Positions 15,034 through 25,995 of a stretch of DNA of 64,000 bases are shown piece by piece. The notes beneath the pieces are model-generated. The model made no database searches. It had not been told where the DNA came from and saw only the letters and a list, made by a program, of their open reading frames with translations. The stretch is from Bacteroidales bacterium (GTDB lineage: Bacteria; Bacteroidota; Bacteroidia; Bacteroidales; UBA932), in NCBI GenBank assembly GCA_017554305.1, contig JAFZIN010000032.1, forward strand, positions 1 through 64,000. The letters run 5' to 3'. A program made the position numbers and the translations under genes. Positions within the stretch are counted from its first letter, which is position 1. Each line of letters begins with the position of its first letter.

Positions 15034-16800
15034 ATGTACAGAACAAATACTTGCGGAGAACTCCGCTTAGAAGATGCCGGGAAAAAAGTAACGCTCGCCG
15101 GATGGGTTCAGAGAATCAGAAAAATGGGAAGTCTCAACTTTGTAGACCTCAGAGACAGATACGGTATTACTCAGCTTGTTGCAGATGACAGCGCAGACAA
15201 GGCGGTGATAGATACCATCAACTCTCTTGGACGTGAGTATGTTATTCAGGCAGAGGGTGTTGTATCTGAGAGACAGAGCAAGAATCCAAAGATGCCAACC
15301 GGAGATATTGAGATTAAGTTGGACAAAATCAACATACTGAACGCTGCGGCAACTCCTCCGTTCACAATTGAAGATCAGAGTGACGGCGGTGATGATTTGC
15401 GTGCAAAGTATCGTTACCTTGATTTAAGACGCGGTCCGCTTCAGAGAGCGCTGGCTTTGCGTCACAGAATGGCTATTGAAACCCGTAAGTATTTGGACGG
15501 CAATAACTTTATGGAGATTGAAACTCCGTTCCTCATTAAGTCTACTCCGGAGGGTGCAAGAGATTTTGTGGTTCCGTCTAGAATGAATCCCGGTGAGTTT
15601 TACGCTCTCCCTCAGAGCCCTCAGACATTCAAGCAGCTTCTTATGGTTGCGGGTTATGACCGTTACTTCCAGATTGTAAGATGCTTTAGAGATGAGGACC
15701 TCAGAGCAGACCGTCAGCCTGAGTTTACTCAGATAGACTGTGAGATGTCTTTTGTTGAGCGTGAGGATATTCTGAAGATGTTTGAAGGCCTTGTTAAACA
15801 TCTCTTTAAAAACGTGTTAGGAAAGACCTTTAATGAGCCGTTTGAGAGAATTTCTTATGATGAGGCAATGAGCTTCTACGGAAGTGACAAACCGGATCTC
15901 CGCTTTGGAATGCAGATGCATGACATCACCTCTTTGGTTCAGGGCAAAGGCTTCTCCGTATTTGATTCATCTGAGTATGTAGGAGCAATTGCAGTTCCTG
16001 GTTGCGCTAACTATTCACGCAAGCAGACAGATGAACTTACCGAATGGGTAAAACGTCCTCAGGTTGGTGCTAAGGGTCTTGTATTCATTAAGTTGGGAGA
16101 TGAGGTTAAATCTACAATAGATAAGTTCTATACACCTGAACAGATTGCAGAGATTGCAAAGAATACAGGTGCAGAGAAGGGAGATCTTGTTCTTATTCTC
16201 TGTGGTCCTAAACATAAAACTCAGGTTGCACTGGGAACTCTCCGTTTGGAGATGGGCAGCCGCCTTGGTCTTCGTAAACCGGATGTATTCAAGCCGTTAT
16301 GGGTTTATGACTTCCCTCTTTTGGAGTGGGATGATGAGACTCAGCGCTTCTATGCAATGCACCATCCGTTCACCTCTCCAAAGCCTGAAGACTTGGATAA
16401 GTTCTATTCAAACAAGCAGGAAGACCTTGCGGACGTAAAGGCTAACGCTTACGATATTGTCCTCAACGGCAATGAGATAGGAGGAGGCTCCATCAGAATA
16501 TTTGACCGTAAGATTCAGGAGCGTATGTTTGAGATTCTGGGCTTCAGTCATGAGCAGGCAGAGTACCGCTTTGGCTTCCTTATGAACGCCTTCAAGTTTG
16601 GCGCTCCGCCTCACGGAGGAATTGCCTTTGGCTTTGACCGTCTGTGCGCACTCTTTGGCGGACAGGAAACTATCAGAGATTACATTGCATTCCCTAAGAA
16701 CAACATGGGACGTGACGTAATGGCTGAGGCTCCGTCTGTTATAGATGATGCACAGATGGAAGAACTCTTCCTAAGGAGCACAGTTAAGAAAGAGCAATAG
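15034..16800 (+). CDS. aspS: Aspartyl-tRNA synthetase
   Basis: A 588-residue class II synthetase of the bacterial type. The N-terminal OB-fold anticodon-binding domain includes [12 protein letters not shown]. The catalytic domain begins with motif 1 ([10 protein letters not shown]), followed by [13 protein letters not shown] and motif 2 with [16 protein letters not shown]. The bacterial GAD insertion lies in the middle, and motif 3 is [12 protein letters not shown] near residue 535. It charges tRNA-Asp. Whether it is discriminating or also charges tRNA-Asn cannot be judged here, as no gatCAB genes are in the window. rnhB follows 6 bp downstream. Confidence 0.98.
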   Translation: MYRTNTCGELRLEDAGKKVTLAGWVQRIRKMGSLNFVDLRDRYGITQLVADDSADKAVIDTINSLGREYVIQAEGVVSERQSKNPKMPTGDIEIKLDKINILNAAATPPFTIEDQSDGGDDLRAKYRYLDLRRGPLQRALALRHRMAIETRKYLDGNNFMEIETPFLIKSTPEGARDFVVPSRMNPGEFYALPQSPQTFKQLLMVAGYDRYFQIVRCFRDEDLRADRQPEFTQIDCEMSFVEREDILKMFEGLVKHLFKNVLGKTFNEPFERISYDEAMSFYGSDKPDLRFGMQMHDITSLVQGKGFSVFDSSEYVGAIAVPGCANYSRKQTDELTEWVKRPQVGAKGLVFIKLGDEVKSTIDKFYTPEQIAEIAKNTGAEKGDLVLILCGPKHKTQVALGTLRLEMGSRLGLRKPDVFKPLWVYDFPLLEWDDETQRFYAMHHPFTSPKPEDLDKFYSNKQEDLADVKANAYDIVLNGNEIGGGSIRIFDRKIQERMFEILGFSHEQAEYRFGFLMNAFKFGAPPHGGIAFGFDRLCALFGGQETIRDYIAFPKNNMGRDVMAEAPSVIDDAQMEELFLRSTVKKEQ

Positions 16801-16806
16801 TTGTAG

Positions 16807-17466
16807 ATGCTTAAAAAAGAGAGGGTTCCGCTTCTTCCTTTTTTCACCGAGGGAATAATTGAGGCCGGTTGTGATGAAGCCGGGCGCGGTCCTTTGGCCG
16901 GTCCGGTTGTAGCCGCCGCCGTTGTGCTTCCAAAGTATGACCCTTGTAACCCGCTCTTTTCCAACCCGCTGCTAACGGACTCCAAAAAACTTACGGAAAA
17001 ACAGAGAGAGGCGTTGCGTCCTTTAATTATGGAACACGCTCTCTCCTGGGCAATTGCACGTGTTGAGGCAGATGAGATAGACCGCATAAATATTCTCAAC
17101 GCCTCCATACTTGCTATGCACAAGGCACTTGCATCTGTTGAAGAAAAGTTGAAAAGGAACGGGTTGCGGTTGGAGCATATCATTATTGATGGAAACAGAT
17201 TTCATCTGTACAACTCCGCTTTGCAACAAAAAGCAATCCCCCATCACACCATTGTGAAAGGGGATTCCAAGTATATCTCAATTGCGGCAGCATCTATTCT
17301 TGCCAAGACGGAGCGGGACCACATAATGACCTCACTTGGAGAGCTTTACCCGCAATACAACTGGAAGAAGAACAAGGCCTATCCAACCAAAGACCACCGT
17401 GATGCCATAGCCAAATACGGCCCTTGTCCTTACCACCGCCTCTCCTTCAGACTACTTCCTGAATAA
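16807..17466 (+). CDS. rnhB: Ribonuclease HII
   Basis: A 219-residue nuclease that removes ribonucleotides from DNA. The active-site motif GCDEAGRGPLAGPV has the catalytic D23-E24 pair, LLTDSKKL follows, and a third acidic residue lies in HIIIDGN (about residue 124). The length is normal. It is probably co-transcribed with aspS. A strong hairpin terminator lies directly after it. Confidence 0.97.
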   Translation: MLKKERVPLLPFFTEGIIEAGCDEAGRGPLAGPVVAAAVVLPKYDPCNPLFSNPLLTDSKKLTEKQREALRPLIMEHALSWAIARVEADEIDRINILNASILAMHKALASVEEKLKRNGLRLEHIIIDGNRFHLYNSALQQKAIPHHTIVKGDSKYISIAAASILAKTERDHIMTSLGELYPQYNWKKNKAYPTKDHRDAIAKYGPCPYHRLSFRLLPE

Positions 17467-17470
17467 ACAA

Positions 17471-17494
17471 AAAAGGATGGTTGCCCATCCTTTT
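17471..17494. terminator. Bidirectional terminator between rnhB and mrp
   Basis: Perfect 10-bp stem AAAAGGATGG / CCATCCTTTT with a 4-nt loop between convergent genes. Confidence 0.9.
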
Positions 17495-17496
17495 AT

Positions 17497-18585
17497 CTAT
17501 AAGTTCTCAGCTATTTCCAGGAAGCGGGATTGTATTTCTCCCTCATCCAAGGCGGCAGGACGGCCGTTATCTCCACCCTCCATAACTCCCATTACTATAG
17601 GGATTTGTCCAAGCAGCGGAACATTGTATTTCTCCGCCATCTTCTCTCCGCCGTTCTTTCCAAAGAGGTAATATTTGTTGTTAGGAAGTTCCTTTGGAGT
17701 GAACCAGCTCATATTCTCAACAATACCGTAGATTGGAGTGTGAACATCCTTGTTGCGGAACATATTTATACCCTTCTCCACATCTGCCAGCGCAATCTGC
17801 TGAGGTGTGGTAACAATGATTGCACCGGTAAGCGGAATCTCCTGAATCATAGTAATATGGATGTCTCCCGTTCCCGGAGGAAGATCTATAAGGAGGTAAT
17901 CCAACTCACCCCACAGCACCTCAAAAGTAAGCTGCTTTAAAGCCCCGCACGCCATTGGTCCCCTCCAAATCAGAGCCTGCTCCGGCTTTGCAAAGTAACC
18001 AATAGACATCCACTTAACTCCGTATTTTTCAATAGGAACAATGAACTGTTTTTTCTCTCCGTTTACCTCTTTCTCCGCGATAGGTGGCAGGTAGTCTTCC
18101 GTTGCAGTCATCTTTGGAACGGAAGGGCCGTAAACATCCGCATCAAGCAGTCCAACCTTGTAACCGCTTTGTGCCAAGGCTATTGCAAGGTTCACTGCAA
18201 CCGTAGATTTTCCCACACCGCCCTTGCCGGAAGCAACGGCAATAATGTTCTGAATCTTTTCAAGTTCCTCTTTGCCTGCATCTCCTCTGCCCAGTTCTCC
18301 TTTGTTATGACCGGTTGCCTTGTTGGTATCTATAAGAACAAGAATGCTTGTCTTGGCCTTTGGAAAGGCCTCGTTTAAAGCCTTTTGGCAAGCCTCCTTA
18401 ATGGAGTTGGCCATAGGATCGTTACGGTGGAAAACAAGCCGGAACTTAATTGTTCCGGCGTTGTCTTCTCCACTGTCATTCTGGTAAGCAAGGTTCTGAA
18501 CAAGCGAAAGTTCTATTACGCTCTTCTCATATTCCGGATGAATAACGGAGCCAAGAACCTTTTCTATATCAGATAGTTGAATCAT
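17497..18585 (-). CDS. mrp: Mrp/ApbC-family P-loop ATPase, Fe-S cluster carrier-like
   Basis: A 362-residue protein with an N-terminal MIP18 (DUF59) domain (about 1-85) and a ParA/MinD-type ATPase domain. The deviant Walker [12 protein letters not shown] is at residues 118-128, followed by [13 protein letters not shown] and [10 protein letters not shown]. Family members carry or insert Fe-S clusters. The usual CxxC after the ENMS stretch is absent: the protein reads [20 protein letters not shown], as I recall for other Bacteroidota homologues. Cluster binding by the usual cysteines is therefore doubtful. It sits 1 nt after the S46 peptidase stop in the opposite gene order, on the same strand. 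Confidence 0.92.
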   Translation of the reverse strand: MIQLSDIEKVLGSVIHPEYEKSVIELSLVQNLAYQNDSGEDNAGTIKFRLVFHRNDPMANSIKEACQKALNEAFPKAKTSILVLIDTNKATGHNKGELGRGDAGKEELEKIQNIIAVASGKGGVGKSTVAVNLAIALAQSGYKVGLLDADVYGPSVPKMTATEDYLPPIAEKEVNGEKKQFIVPIEKYGVKWMSIGYFAKPEQALIWRGPMACGALKQLTFEVLWGELDYLLIDLPPGTGDIHITMIQEIPLTGAIIVTTPQQIALADVEKGINMFRNKDVHTPIYGIVENMSWFTPKELPNNKYYLFGKNGGEKMAEKYNVPLLGQIPIVMGVMEGGDNGRPAALDEGEIQSRFLEIAENL

Positions 18586-18586
18586 C

Positions 18587-20701
18587 TTATTCTTTTATAT
18601 CCATTTCATTGAGAAGATATCCTGCACCTCCGAACTTATCTATAATAAAGAGGACGTAACGAATATCTACGTTAATACATCTCTGAAGGTTTGGTTCAAA
18701 GAGAATATCACTGCAGAGACTCTCCCAGTTGCCGTCAAAAGCAAGACCAATGAGTTCGCCCTTTGCATTAAGAACATCGCTTCCGGAGTTACCGCCTGTG
18801 ATGTCATTGTTGGTAAGGAAGCAGGTTGGCATCTCTCCGTTCTTCATTGCATAACGTCCAAAATCCTTAGCCTCATAAAGCTCTTTGAGTTTTGCAGGAA
18901 CAATGAACTCAGGGTTGTTGGGATCCTCTTTCTGCATTACACCCTCAAGGGTTGTATAGTACTTATAATCAACGCCGTCTTTAGGTGAGTATCCGCCAAC
19001 TTTTCCGTAGGTAAGTCTCATTGTAGAGTTAGCATCCGGGTAGATTGGCTTATTGCCGTTCATCTCCATAAGGCCCTTCATAAATTTCTTATTTGCATCT
19101 CCTGCATCACCGGCGGCTCTGTACTCTGCAATCATTTTAGGGTAAGATGTAGCAAACTCACTCATATACTGGAATGCAGGATCCTCATTGAGCTTGAACT
19201 CTTTGTTATTGAGAGCACCCATTGCACCCTCTAAGGTTGTAAATACGGAGTTGTCAAAAATATGGTCTACATATTTATCTATGCTGCCATCGTAAAGAGA
19301 ATCTATAGTCTTGTAAACCTTTGGAATATAGGTTGGTTCAGTAACGTTCTCCTTGTAGGTTTTCAAAAGAACCTTAGTAGTTGCGCGGTCTACGGTTGGG
19401 TTGTAATCTTTGTAGAAACTCTCAATAGACTTCTTTGCAGCCTCCGGATTTCTCATACGAGCAAGCTGAGAAGCAGGACGCATAATCTCAACATTGTTTA
19501 GAGTCTCCATAAGGAACTCAAGCGCTTTCATTGGCTTAACGGATTTCTTCGCCGCCTCGTTAATCTTAGCTACGCAATCTCCGTATTCTGCCTGGCGCTG
19601 AGGATCTTGTGCAACCCACTCGTTAAACTCCTGCTCCATCTGTCTCTTCTTTTCTACGGTGTTTAGTTTTGCAAAACTCTCATTCATTCCAATGCTGTTC
19701 TTACGGTAGTTGGAAGAACTTGCAAACTTGTTTGCATACTGGAGGTTAATCTTAGGATCCTTTCTCATAAAGGATTTCCAAACATCCTCTTTAGCAGTTC
19801 TTCCAATAATCATAGGAACGTTCTGAGCGTCTCTTCTTTGAATAATCTCCTCACTTGTAAGGTAACGTGAAGTACGTCCAGGGAAACCAATAACCATTGC
19901 AAAATCTCCTGGCTTGTAACCCTTTAGAGAGATGCTCAGGAACTTCTTCGGAGTGTAAGGAACATTGTCTGCACTGTAGTCTGCAGGGTTGTTGTCCTTG
20001 TCTGCATAGATTCTGAAAACGGAAAAGTCTCCGGTATGACGAGGCCACTCCCAGTTATCTGTCTCACCTCCGAACTTTCCAATTGAGGAAGGCGGTGCGC
20101 CTACAAAGCGGATATCCTTAAAGGTCTTTGTAATAACAAGATAGTAAGCGTTGCCTTCATACATTGTAGCAAGGCGTGAACCAAGATATTTGTCATCTCC
20201 AATATATGCTTTGCTGAGTGAATCCTGGAAATCCTTCATAAACTTCTGAGAAGCTCTTGGGTCCATTCCCTTTGCCTTATTCTCTGCCTCTGTAACAGCA
20301 TCTGTTACATCTATGAAGCGGTCTATAAAGGTAACGGTGAGGCCCGGTGCAGGAAGTTCCTGGCTCTGGTTCATTGCCCAGTATCCGTCTTTAAGGTAAT
20401 CATGCTCTGTGGTGGAAAGCTTCTGAATGCTGCCGTATCCGCAGTGATGATTGGTAAGCACAAGTCCCTGGTTAGAAACAACTTCTGCAGTACATCCGCC
20501 GCCAAAAATCATAATGGCGTCTTTGAGTGAAGAGTTGTTCACATCATAAATCTGCTTTGCGGTAAGCTTGCAGCCGGCAGCCTTCATATCCTTAATGTTC
20601 ATCTTCTCAAGGAGCTGGAGGAGCCACATTCCCTCATCTGCTTTGGCTCCAAATGGAAGAGCCATCAGAAGGGCAAGAATCATTACTCTGATTTTTTTCA
20701 T
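18587..20701 (-). CDS. S46 family dipeptidyl peptidase, DPP7-like
   Basis: A 704-residue exported serine exopeptidase that removes dipeptides from peptide N-termini in the periplasm. A signal peptide ends near ALPFGAKA. The chymotrypsin-like catalytic His lies in [10 protein letters not shown] (about residue 86) and the nucleophile in TGGNSGSD (Ser639). The residue that separates the specificities, Arg in DPP11 and Gly in DPP7, appears to be Gly657 in AFDGNWE, so a preference for hydrophobic or broad P1 residues is likely rather than Asp/Glu. S46 enzymes support peptide use in asaccharolytic and gut Bacteroidota. The gene is divergent from glycerate kinase. Confidence 0.93.
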   Translation of the reverse strand: MKKIRVMILALLMALPFGAKADEGMWLLQLLEKMNIKDMKAAGCKLTAKQIYDVNNSSLKDAIMIFGGGCTAEVVSNQGLVLTNHHCGYGSIQKLSTTEHDYLKDGYWAMNQSQELPAPGLTVTFIDRFIDVTDAVTEAENKAKGMDPRASQKFMKDFQDSLSKAYIGDDKYLGSRLATMYEGNAYYLVITKTFKDIRFVGAPPSSIGKFGGETDNWEWPRHTGDFSVFRIYADKDNNPADYSADNVPYTPKKFLSISLKGYKPGDFAMVIGFPGRTSRYLTSEEIIQRRDAQNVPMIIGRTAKEDVWKSFMRKDPKINLQYANKFASSSNYRKNSIGMNESFAKLNTVEKKRQMEQEFNEWVAQDPQRQAEYGDCVAKINEAAKKSVKPMKALEFLMETLNNVEIMRPASQLARMRNPEAAKKSIESFYKDYNPTVDRATTKVLLKTYKENVTEPTYIPKVYKTIDSLYDGSIDKYVDHIFDNSVFTTLEGAMGALNNKEFKLNEDPAFQYMSEFATSYPKMIAEYRAAGDAGDANKKFMKGLMEMNGNKPIYPDANSTMRLTYGKVGGYSPKDGVDYKYYTTLEGVMQKEDPNNPEFIVPAKLKELYEAKDFGRYAMKNGEMPTCFLTNNDITGGNSGSDVLNAKGELIGLAFDGNWESLCSDILFEPNLQRCINVDIRYVLFIIDKFGGAGYLLNEMDIKE

Positions 20702-20707
20702 AATCTA

Positions 20708-20737
20708 TTTGTTTGATGTTAATTTTCCGTAATTTTG
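20708..20737 (+). promoter_or_regulatory. Promoter of glycerate kinase
   Basis: TTTG (20708-20711), 18 bp, TAATTTTG (20730-20737). It overlaps a possible TTG start at 20735 and so supports the ATG at 20762 as the real start. Confidence 0.6.
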
Positions 20738-20761
20738 AAATCGCTGGTAAAATTATCAAAA

Positions 20762-22003
20762 ATGGAGTCACAAAACAACCCAATCTCTAAAGTTGTAATA
20801 TGTTCAGATAAGTTCAAGGGCGGCCTCTCTTCTCTTCAGGTGGCGGAGGCGGTAAAGGCGGGCCTGCTCCGTTACGGCGAATTCAAAAAAGGAGAGCCCT
20901 CCTTTTTGAGTTACGCTCCGGAGTTTGAACTTGTGGAGATGGCAGACGGAGGAGACGGCAGCGCTGCTCTCTTTGGCCGCATCTGCAAGGCGGAAAGGGT
21001 TGAGACAAAGGTTATTGGGCCGCTTGGAAAAGAGACGGACTCCTATTATTTCTTCTCCGGGAATCTTCCAACGGGAGAGGAAGTGCCGTGCGCCTTCATA
21101 GAATGCGCAACCGCCTGCGGCCTTGCAATGGTTCCCCTTAAAGAGAGGAATCCTCTAAAGACCACCACCTACGGAGTAGGACAACTTATCCGTCACGCCG
21201 TTGAAAAGGGAGCAAAAAAAATCTGGATTGGAATTGGCGGAAGCGCAACCAATGACTGCGGCCTGGGTATGGCGCAGGCGTTAGGCTTTGAAATGGAGGG
21301 AGTTGGGGAGTTTGCTTGCGGCGGAAACCTGGGCCGCATAACGCAAATCTCTGAAATAAAGGACTCTGCGTGGAGAGAACAACTCTGCTCCACGGAGTTT
21401 GTAATGGTTAACGATGTAGATAACCCGCTGCTGGGACCAACCGGCGCAACCTACATATACTCACCGCAAAAGGGAGCCACAAAGTGGGCAATGGAGCAGA
21501 TGGAAGAGGGGTTCAAAAAGGTTCTCTCCACGCTGCCAACGTTTGCAAAATCACGCGTAACAGCCCGGGAGTCAGCGCTTTTCAAAGGCGCCGGGGCCGC
21601 AGGCGGTTTGGGCTTTGCCCTGCGGCACTTCCTTGGCGCAGATGCCGTCAGCGGCTTTGAGTTCTTTGGAAACTATCTCCAGAACCTGAGCCAAAAAATA
21701 GAGGAGGCAGAGTTCATCATTACCGGTGAAGGAAGAGTAGACATTCAAAGTCTTATGGGAAAAGTGGTTGGCGGAGTTACCCAAACTCTGGGCAAAATGA
21801 AGGAGCACAAAAGGTTATGGGTGGTTTGCGGAAAGTCATCTATCGCGGAGGAAGAGATTGCAAAAAATTGTGGCAATGCAGATGTGAAGATTTATCAACT
21901 TGCAGATATTGAGCCTAATATGGCAGCCAGAATGAAAAGGGAGGCGCCGCTGCTCTCCCAGCTGGCCTACTTTGCCGCAATGGAAACGGACGCCTTCCTG
22001 TAG
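20762..22003 (+). CDS. Glycerate kinase (GarK/GlxK family)
   Basis: A 413-residue kinase converting D-glycerate to phosphoglycerate. Family motifs: VVICSDKFKGGLSSLQVAEA at the start, EMADGGDGSAALF, the glycine-rich KKIWIGIGGSATNDCGLGMAQ and GAGAAGGLGFALRHFLGA, and ITGEGRVDIQSLMGK near the end. The ATG at 20762 is preferred over an upstream TTG because the latter falls in the -7 promoter box. It is followed by a terminator. It is a single-gene unit; no glyoxylate or tartronate genes lie beside it. Confidence 0.93.
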   Translation: MESQNNPISKVVICSDKFKGGLSSLQVAEAVKAGLLRYGEFKKGEPSFLSYAPEFELVEMADGGDGSAALFGRICKAERVETKVIGPLGKETDSYYFFSGNLPTGEEVPCAFIECATACGLAMVPLKERNPLKTTTYGVGQLIRHAVEKGAKKIWIGIGGSATNDCGLGMAQALGFEMEGVGEFACGGNLGRITQISEIKDSAWREQLCSTEFVMVNDVDNPLLGPTGATYIYSPQKGATKWAMEQMEEGFKKVLSTLPTFAKSRVTARESALFKGAGAAGGLGFALRHFLGADAVSGFEFFGNYLQNLSQKIEEAEFIITGEGRVDIQSLMGKVVGGVTQTLGKMKEHKRLWVVCGKSSIAEEEIAKNCGNADVKIYQLADIEPNMAARMKREAPLLSQLAYFAAMETDAFL

Positions 22004-22022
22004 GAAAGGGGCGTTTTTTTTC
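21990..22022 (+). terminator. Terminator after glycerate kinase
   Basis: Imperfect hairpin ACGCC-TTCC / GGAA-AGGGGCGT, overlapping the stop codon and followed by at least seven T. Confidence 0.75.
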
Positions 22023-22023
22023 T

Positions 22024-22031
22024 TATATTTG
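22024..22031 (+). promoter_or_regulatory. -7 box of the EF-G2-like gene
   Basis: TATATTTG, 39 nt before the start at 22071, immediately after the preceding terminator. Confidence 0.5.
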
Positions 22032-22070
22032 ACACCTTAAAATCAAGAAAAAGTAAATATTTAAAATAAA

Positions 22071-24221
22071 ATGAAGACTTACGAAACCAAAAACATTAGG
22101 AACGTCGTACTTCTAGGAAGCCCTAAATCGGGCAAAACTACTTTTGTAGAGAGTATGATGTTTGAGGGCAAGGTTATAGACCGCCGCGGCTCCGTTGAGG
22201 GCAAAAACACAATGAGTGATAACACGGAGATTGAACAGATTTATCAGAGATCTATTTACTCAACTCTCTTGTACACAGAGTTTATGGACACCAAGTTCAA
22301 CATTATTGATACTCCGGGTTCAGATGACTTTGTTGGCGGTGTTTATTCAGCATTCTCAGTTTGTGACAGCGGTATTGTTCTGGTTAACGCAACTCAGGGC
22401 GTTGAGGTTGGAACAGAGATTTTCATCCGTCAGGCTCAGAAGCACAACAAACCTCTCGTAATAGCTGTAAACCAGTTAGATAGCGAGAAGGCAGATTGGC
22501 ATCAGGCAATTGATTCCCTCAAGAACGTTTACGGCGGTAAGATTGTTTTGGTTCAGTTCCCGGTATCTGTTGGCACAGAGTTCAATGCATTTGTAGACGT
22601 GCTCAAGATGAAGATGTACCGCTTTAAGGATGACAACGGTACAAGAGAGGAACTTGAGATTCCTGCAGACCTTATGGATGAGGCACAGACTCTCCAGCAG
22701 GAACTTATTGAGAAGGCTGCAGAGAATGACGAGCAGCTGATGGAGATTTTCTTTGACAAGGGTTCACTTACAGAGGACGAGGTTCGTTCAGGTCTTAAGG
22801 CCGGAATGCTTAAAGATGAAATCTTCCCTGTATTCTGCCTCTCTGCAAAGAAAGACATTGGCGTTAAGAGAGTTATGGAGTTTGTTATTAACACTCTTCC
22901 AGATCCTGGTCAGCATGAGAGCGAACTCAAAGAGGGCGGCAGCGTAAAGGTAGACGCTAACGGTCCTACTTCATTGTTCTTCTACAAGACCGCTTTGGAG
23001 CAGCACCTGGGAGACGTTGCTTACTTCAAAGTTATGACCGGTACACTCAAAGAGGGTATGGATCTTTACAACCCTGAGACCGGTGATAAAGAGAGAGTTA
23101 CCATTATCTATGCAGCTGCCGGCAAGAAGAGAGAGAAGGTTTCTGAGATGAAGGCAGGTGATATTGGATGCACCGTTAAACTTAAGAGCGTTAAGGTTGG
23201 TCAGACTCTCTGCGCAGGTTGCGAGTACTCATTTGCACCTACCAAATTCCCTGAGCCTAAGTTCCGTACAGCAATCAAGGCTAAGGAGGAAAAAGACGAG
23301 GAGAAACTTGGAGAACTTCTCAACCGCGCATCTGCAGAGGATCCTACAATTGTTGTAGAGTACTCTAAGGAGCTCAAACAGACCATCTTAAGCGGACAGG
23401 GCGAGCACCATATCAATATCCTCAAGTGGAAACTCAACAACGTAGATAAACTTGAGATTGACCTTATGGCTCCAAAAATCCCTTACAGAGAGACTATTAC
23501 AAAGGTTGCTATTGCAGACTACCGTCACAAGAAACAGTCCGGCGGTGCAGGTCAGTTTGGTGAGGTTCATCTTCTCATTGAGCCTTACTATGAGGGCAAA
23601 CCGGAGCAGAACAAGTTTAAGGTAGACGGCCAGGAGATGGTTCTCAACGTTAAAGGCAAAGAGGAGTATCCACTGGAGTGGGGCGGTAAGTTGGAGTACT
23701 ACAACTGTATAGTTGGAGGTGCTATTGACGCACGCTTCATGCCTGCTATCCTTAAGGGAGTTATGGAGAAGATGACAGAGGGTCCTCTCACCGGTTCATA
23801 CGCAAGAGATATCCGCGTTTATGTATTTGACGGTAAGATGCACCCGGTAGATTCTAACGAGCTTTCCTTCAAACTTGCTGCACGTAACGCATTTAAGGAG
23901 GCCTTCAAGAAGGCGGGTCCAAAGATTATGGAGCCTATCTACAACATTGAGGTAATGGTTCCATCTGACTGCATGGGAGATGTAATGAGTGATCTCCAGA
24001 ACCGTCGCGCACTCATAGAGGGTATGCAGAGCGAGAACGGCTTTGAGGTTCTTAAGGCCAGAATTCCTCTTGCAGAGCTCTACAGATATTCTACAACCCT
24101 CAGCTCACTCACTTCAGGTAGAGCTACCTTCTCTCAGAGATTTGCTGAATATCAGCAAGTTCCTGCAGATGTACAGGAGAAACTCCTGAAGGCATACGAG
24201 GAGAGCGAAAAGGACGAATAA
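22071..24221 (+). CDS. fusA2: EF-G paralogue (EF-G2-like) with altered GTPase site
   Basis: A 716-residue elongation factor G homologue with all five EF-G domains in order. The P-loop GSPKSGKT is at residues 17-24. The G3 motif is DTPGS (80-84) where canonical factors have DTPGH, so the histidine needed for GTP hydrolysis is missing; G4 is NQLD (134-137) instead of NKxD. In Bacteroides thetaiotaomicron a second EF-G lacking GTPase activity supports translation during carbon limitation and gut colonisation; this protein has the hallmarks of that type. The canonical fusA must lie elsewhere. Its stop overlaps the lolD-like start by 1 nt (TAATG), so translation is probably coupled. Confidence 0.88.
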   Translation: MKTYETKNIRNVVLLGSPKSGKTTFVESMMFEGKVIDRRGSVEGKNTMSDNTEIEQIYQRSIYSTLLYTEFMDTKFNIIDTPGSDDFVGGVYSAFSVCDSGIVLVNATQGVEVGTEIFIRQAQKHNKPLVIAVNQLDSEKADWHQAIDSLKNVYGGKIVLVQFPVSVGTEFNAFVDVLKMKMYRFKDDNGTREELEIPADLMDEAQTLQQELIEKAAENDEQLMEIFFDKGSLTEDEVRSGLKAGMLKDEIFPVFCLSAKKDIGVKRVMEFVINTLPDPGQHESELKEGGSVKVDANGPTSLFFYKTALEQHLGDVAYFKVMTGTLKEGMDLYNPETGDKERVTIIYAAAGKKREKVSEMKAGDIGCTVKLKSVKVGQTLCAGCEYSFAPTKFPEPKFRTAIKAKEEKDEEKLGELLNRASAEDPTIVVEYSKELKQTILSGQGEHHINILKWKLNNVDKLEIDLMAPKIPYRETITKVAIADYRHKKQSGGAGQFGEVHLLIEPYYEGKPEQNKFKVDGQEMVLNVKGKEEYPLEWGGKLEYYNCIVGGAIDARFMPAILKGVMEKMTEGPLTGSYARDIRVYVFDGKMHPVDSNELSFKLAARNAFKEAFKKAGPKIMEPIYNIEVMVPSDCMGDVMSDLQNRRALIEGMQSENGFEVLKARIPLAELYRYSTTLSSLTSGRATFSQRFAEYQQVPADVQEKLLKAYEESEKDE

Positions 24222-24907
24222 TGATAATTGAGTGCAAAGATATTACTAAGGCCTTTGGGACCCAGCGGGTTCTCAAGGGCCTTAATTTTTCTGCCAACAA
24301 GGGAGAAATCCTCAGCATCGTAGGTGCGAGCGGTGCGGGAAAAACCACTCTGCTCCAGATACTTGGAACTATTCTTACTCCCGATAGCGGAGAGGTAATA
24401 ATAGACAACACCAATGTATTCCATCTCTCACCAAAGGAGCTTTCAACCTTCCGCAACCAACAGATTGGCTTTGTCTTTCAGTTCCACCATCTGCTCCCGG
24501 AATTCACTGCGCTTGAGAATGTTATGATGCCTGCTCTTATTGGCCGTTATGAACATGCTGCAGCATCCGGCAGTACAAAATTAACGGACAAACAGATAAA
24601 AGAGCACGCACAGCAGCTTCTTAATGAGCTGGGCCTCAGTGGAAAAGAGAACTCACGCCCGGCAGAACTCAGCGGCGGAGAACAGCAGCGTGTTGCCATT
24701 GCCAGAGCAATGATAAACTCCCCAAAAATTATCTTTGCAGACGAACCAAGCGGCAATCTGGATAGCAAAACCAAACAGGAACTGCATGATCTCTTCTTCA
24801 AGACCAGAGAGAAGTACAATCAAACCATCATCATTGTAACTCACGATGTTGACCTTGCCCGCCGCTGTGACCGCTCCCTTGAACTAAAAGACGGAGTGTT
24901 TGTGTAA
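24221..24907 (+). CDS. lolD: LolD-like ABC transporter ATPase
   Basis: A 228-residue ATP-binding subunit of the lipoprotein-release (LolCDE) or MacB class. Walker A GASGAGKT is at residues 35-42, the Q-loop in [19 protein letters not shown], the signature LSGGEQQR near 149, Walker [14 protein letters not shown], and the switch His in [20 protein letters not shown] is typical for LolD. It overlaps the EF-G2 gene; no permease is adjacent. It could power the permease at 12723, but that is a guess. Confidence 0.9.
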   Translation: MIIECKDITKAFGTQRVLKGLNFSANKGEILSIVGASGAGKTTLLQILGTILTPDSGEVIIDNTNVFHLSPKELSTFRNQQIGFVFQFHHLLPEFTALENVMMPALIGRYEHAAASGSTKLTDKQIKEHAQQLLNELGLSGKENSRPAELSGGEQQRVAIARAMINSPKIIFADEPSGNLDSKTKQELHDLFFKTREKYNQTIIIVTHDVDLARRCDRSLELKDGVFV

Positions 24908-24948
24908 CCGCAGCCGGCCACCCTTCCGCCTCCTTTAAGTTAACATGT

Positions 24949-25995
24949 ATGAGTAACAGTTACTTTCAATTTAAGCAGTTCCTTGTTAATCAGGAGAACG
25001 TTTCCATGCGTGTAAACACAGATGGAGTTTTGCTCGGCGCCTGGGCAACCCTTCCATCCGCCACAATTGCACAACAAAATCTCACATCAAAGAATTATTC
25101 CATAAAAGTTCTTGATGTTGGAACCGGAACCGGAGTCATTGCTCTAATGATGGCACAACGCCTTGCAGATAATTGTGAAAGTTGTACACTATCAACAAAC
25201 AGTGAGGGTTTTCAACAACCAAATTGTCAAATAGTTGCAATAGATGTTGATAACGCCTCCTGCAGGCAGGCGCAGGAAAATTTTCAACAGTCAAAATGGA
25301 GCAAATCCCTTATTGCAAAACACATCTCACTGCAAGACTTCACAAAGGATTTTTTGCAAGCATCAGAAGCCTCAAAAATTAAAACTCTGCAAACATCAAC
25401 CCAGGATACCCAACCGCTACAAACCACAGCAACTCAATGCAATACAGAACAGCGTTTTGATCTCATAATCTCAAACCCTCCGTACTTTAACAACGCCCTC
25501 AAAAATCCAAGTGAAGCAAAACGCACCGCCCGCCATACAGATACCCTTTCATATCAAGACCTTACAGACGCCGCCTCAAAACTCCTAAAACCCAACGGAA
25601 TCTTCAGCGTCATCATCCCCTTTGATGAATACCCCACAATGCAATCTGCAATCATTGCCACTAATAAGAACTTATTATGTGTTGAAGGACCACAAGACTC
25701 TGACAACCCTGCCGCCTCATCAGAAGAAAAATCTTCATTTGCGCTTCATCTCTCACGCCTCTGCAAGGTCTTCACCCTCAGGCAAGACCCAACCCCCAAA
25801 CGCCTGCTCTTAGAGTTTACTAAAGAACAAAGGAATGCAAGGATAAGTCCTAAAAAAGAACTTGTTACAGGAGGAACAGCAGCAACACAAACCCATTCAT
25901 TCGTTCAGGAAGAATCCCTCTGCATAATGGAAAACCCAACCACCTTCACCTCAGCCTACAAATCCCTCACAAAAGATTTTTACTTAAAGTTTTAG
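24949..25995 (+). CDS. trmN6: tRNA1(Val) adenine-37 N6-methyltransferase (TrmN6/YfiC)
   Basis: A 348-residue SAM-dependent methyltransferase. Key features: [20 protein letters not shown] at the start, SAM-binding [17 protein letters not shown] (about 54-70) and the catalytic NPPY at 176-179. It is some 100 residues longer than usual: Gln/Ser/Thr/Asn-rich insertions appear at about 38-51, 76-93 and 139-168 and near the C-terminus, and the DNA here is rich in A and C. The 3' end overlaps the convergent lepA by 12 bp. Confidence 0.9.
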   Translation: MSNSYFQFKQFLVNQENVSMRVNTDGVLLGAWATLPSATIAQQNLTSKNYSIKVLDVGTGTGVIALMMAQRLADNCESCTLSTNSEGFQQPNCQIVAIDVDNASCRQAQENFQQSKWSKSLIAKHISLQDFTKDFLQASEASKIKTLQTSTQDTQPLQTTATQCNTEQRFDLIISNPPYFNNALKNPSEAKRTARHTDTLSYQDLTDAASKLLKPNGIFSVIIPFDEYPTMQSAIIATNKNLLCVEGPQDSDNPAASSEEKSSFALHLSRLCKVFTLRQDPTPKRLLLEFTKEQRNARISPKKELVTGGTAATQTHSFVQEESLCIMENPTTFTSAYKSLTKDFYLKF

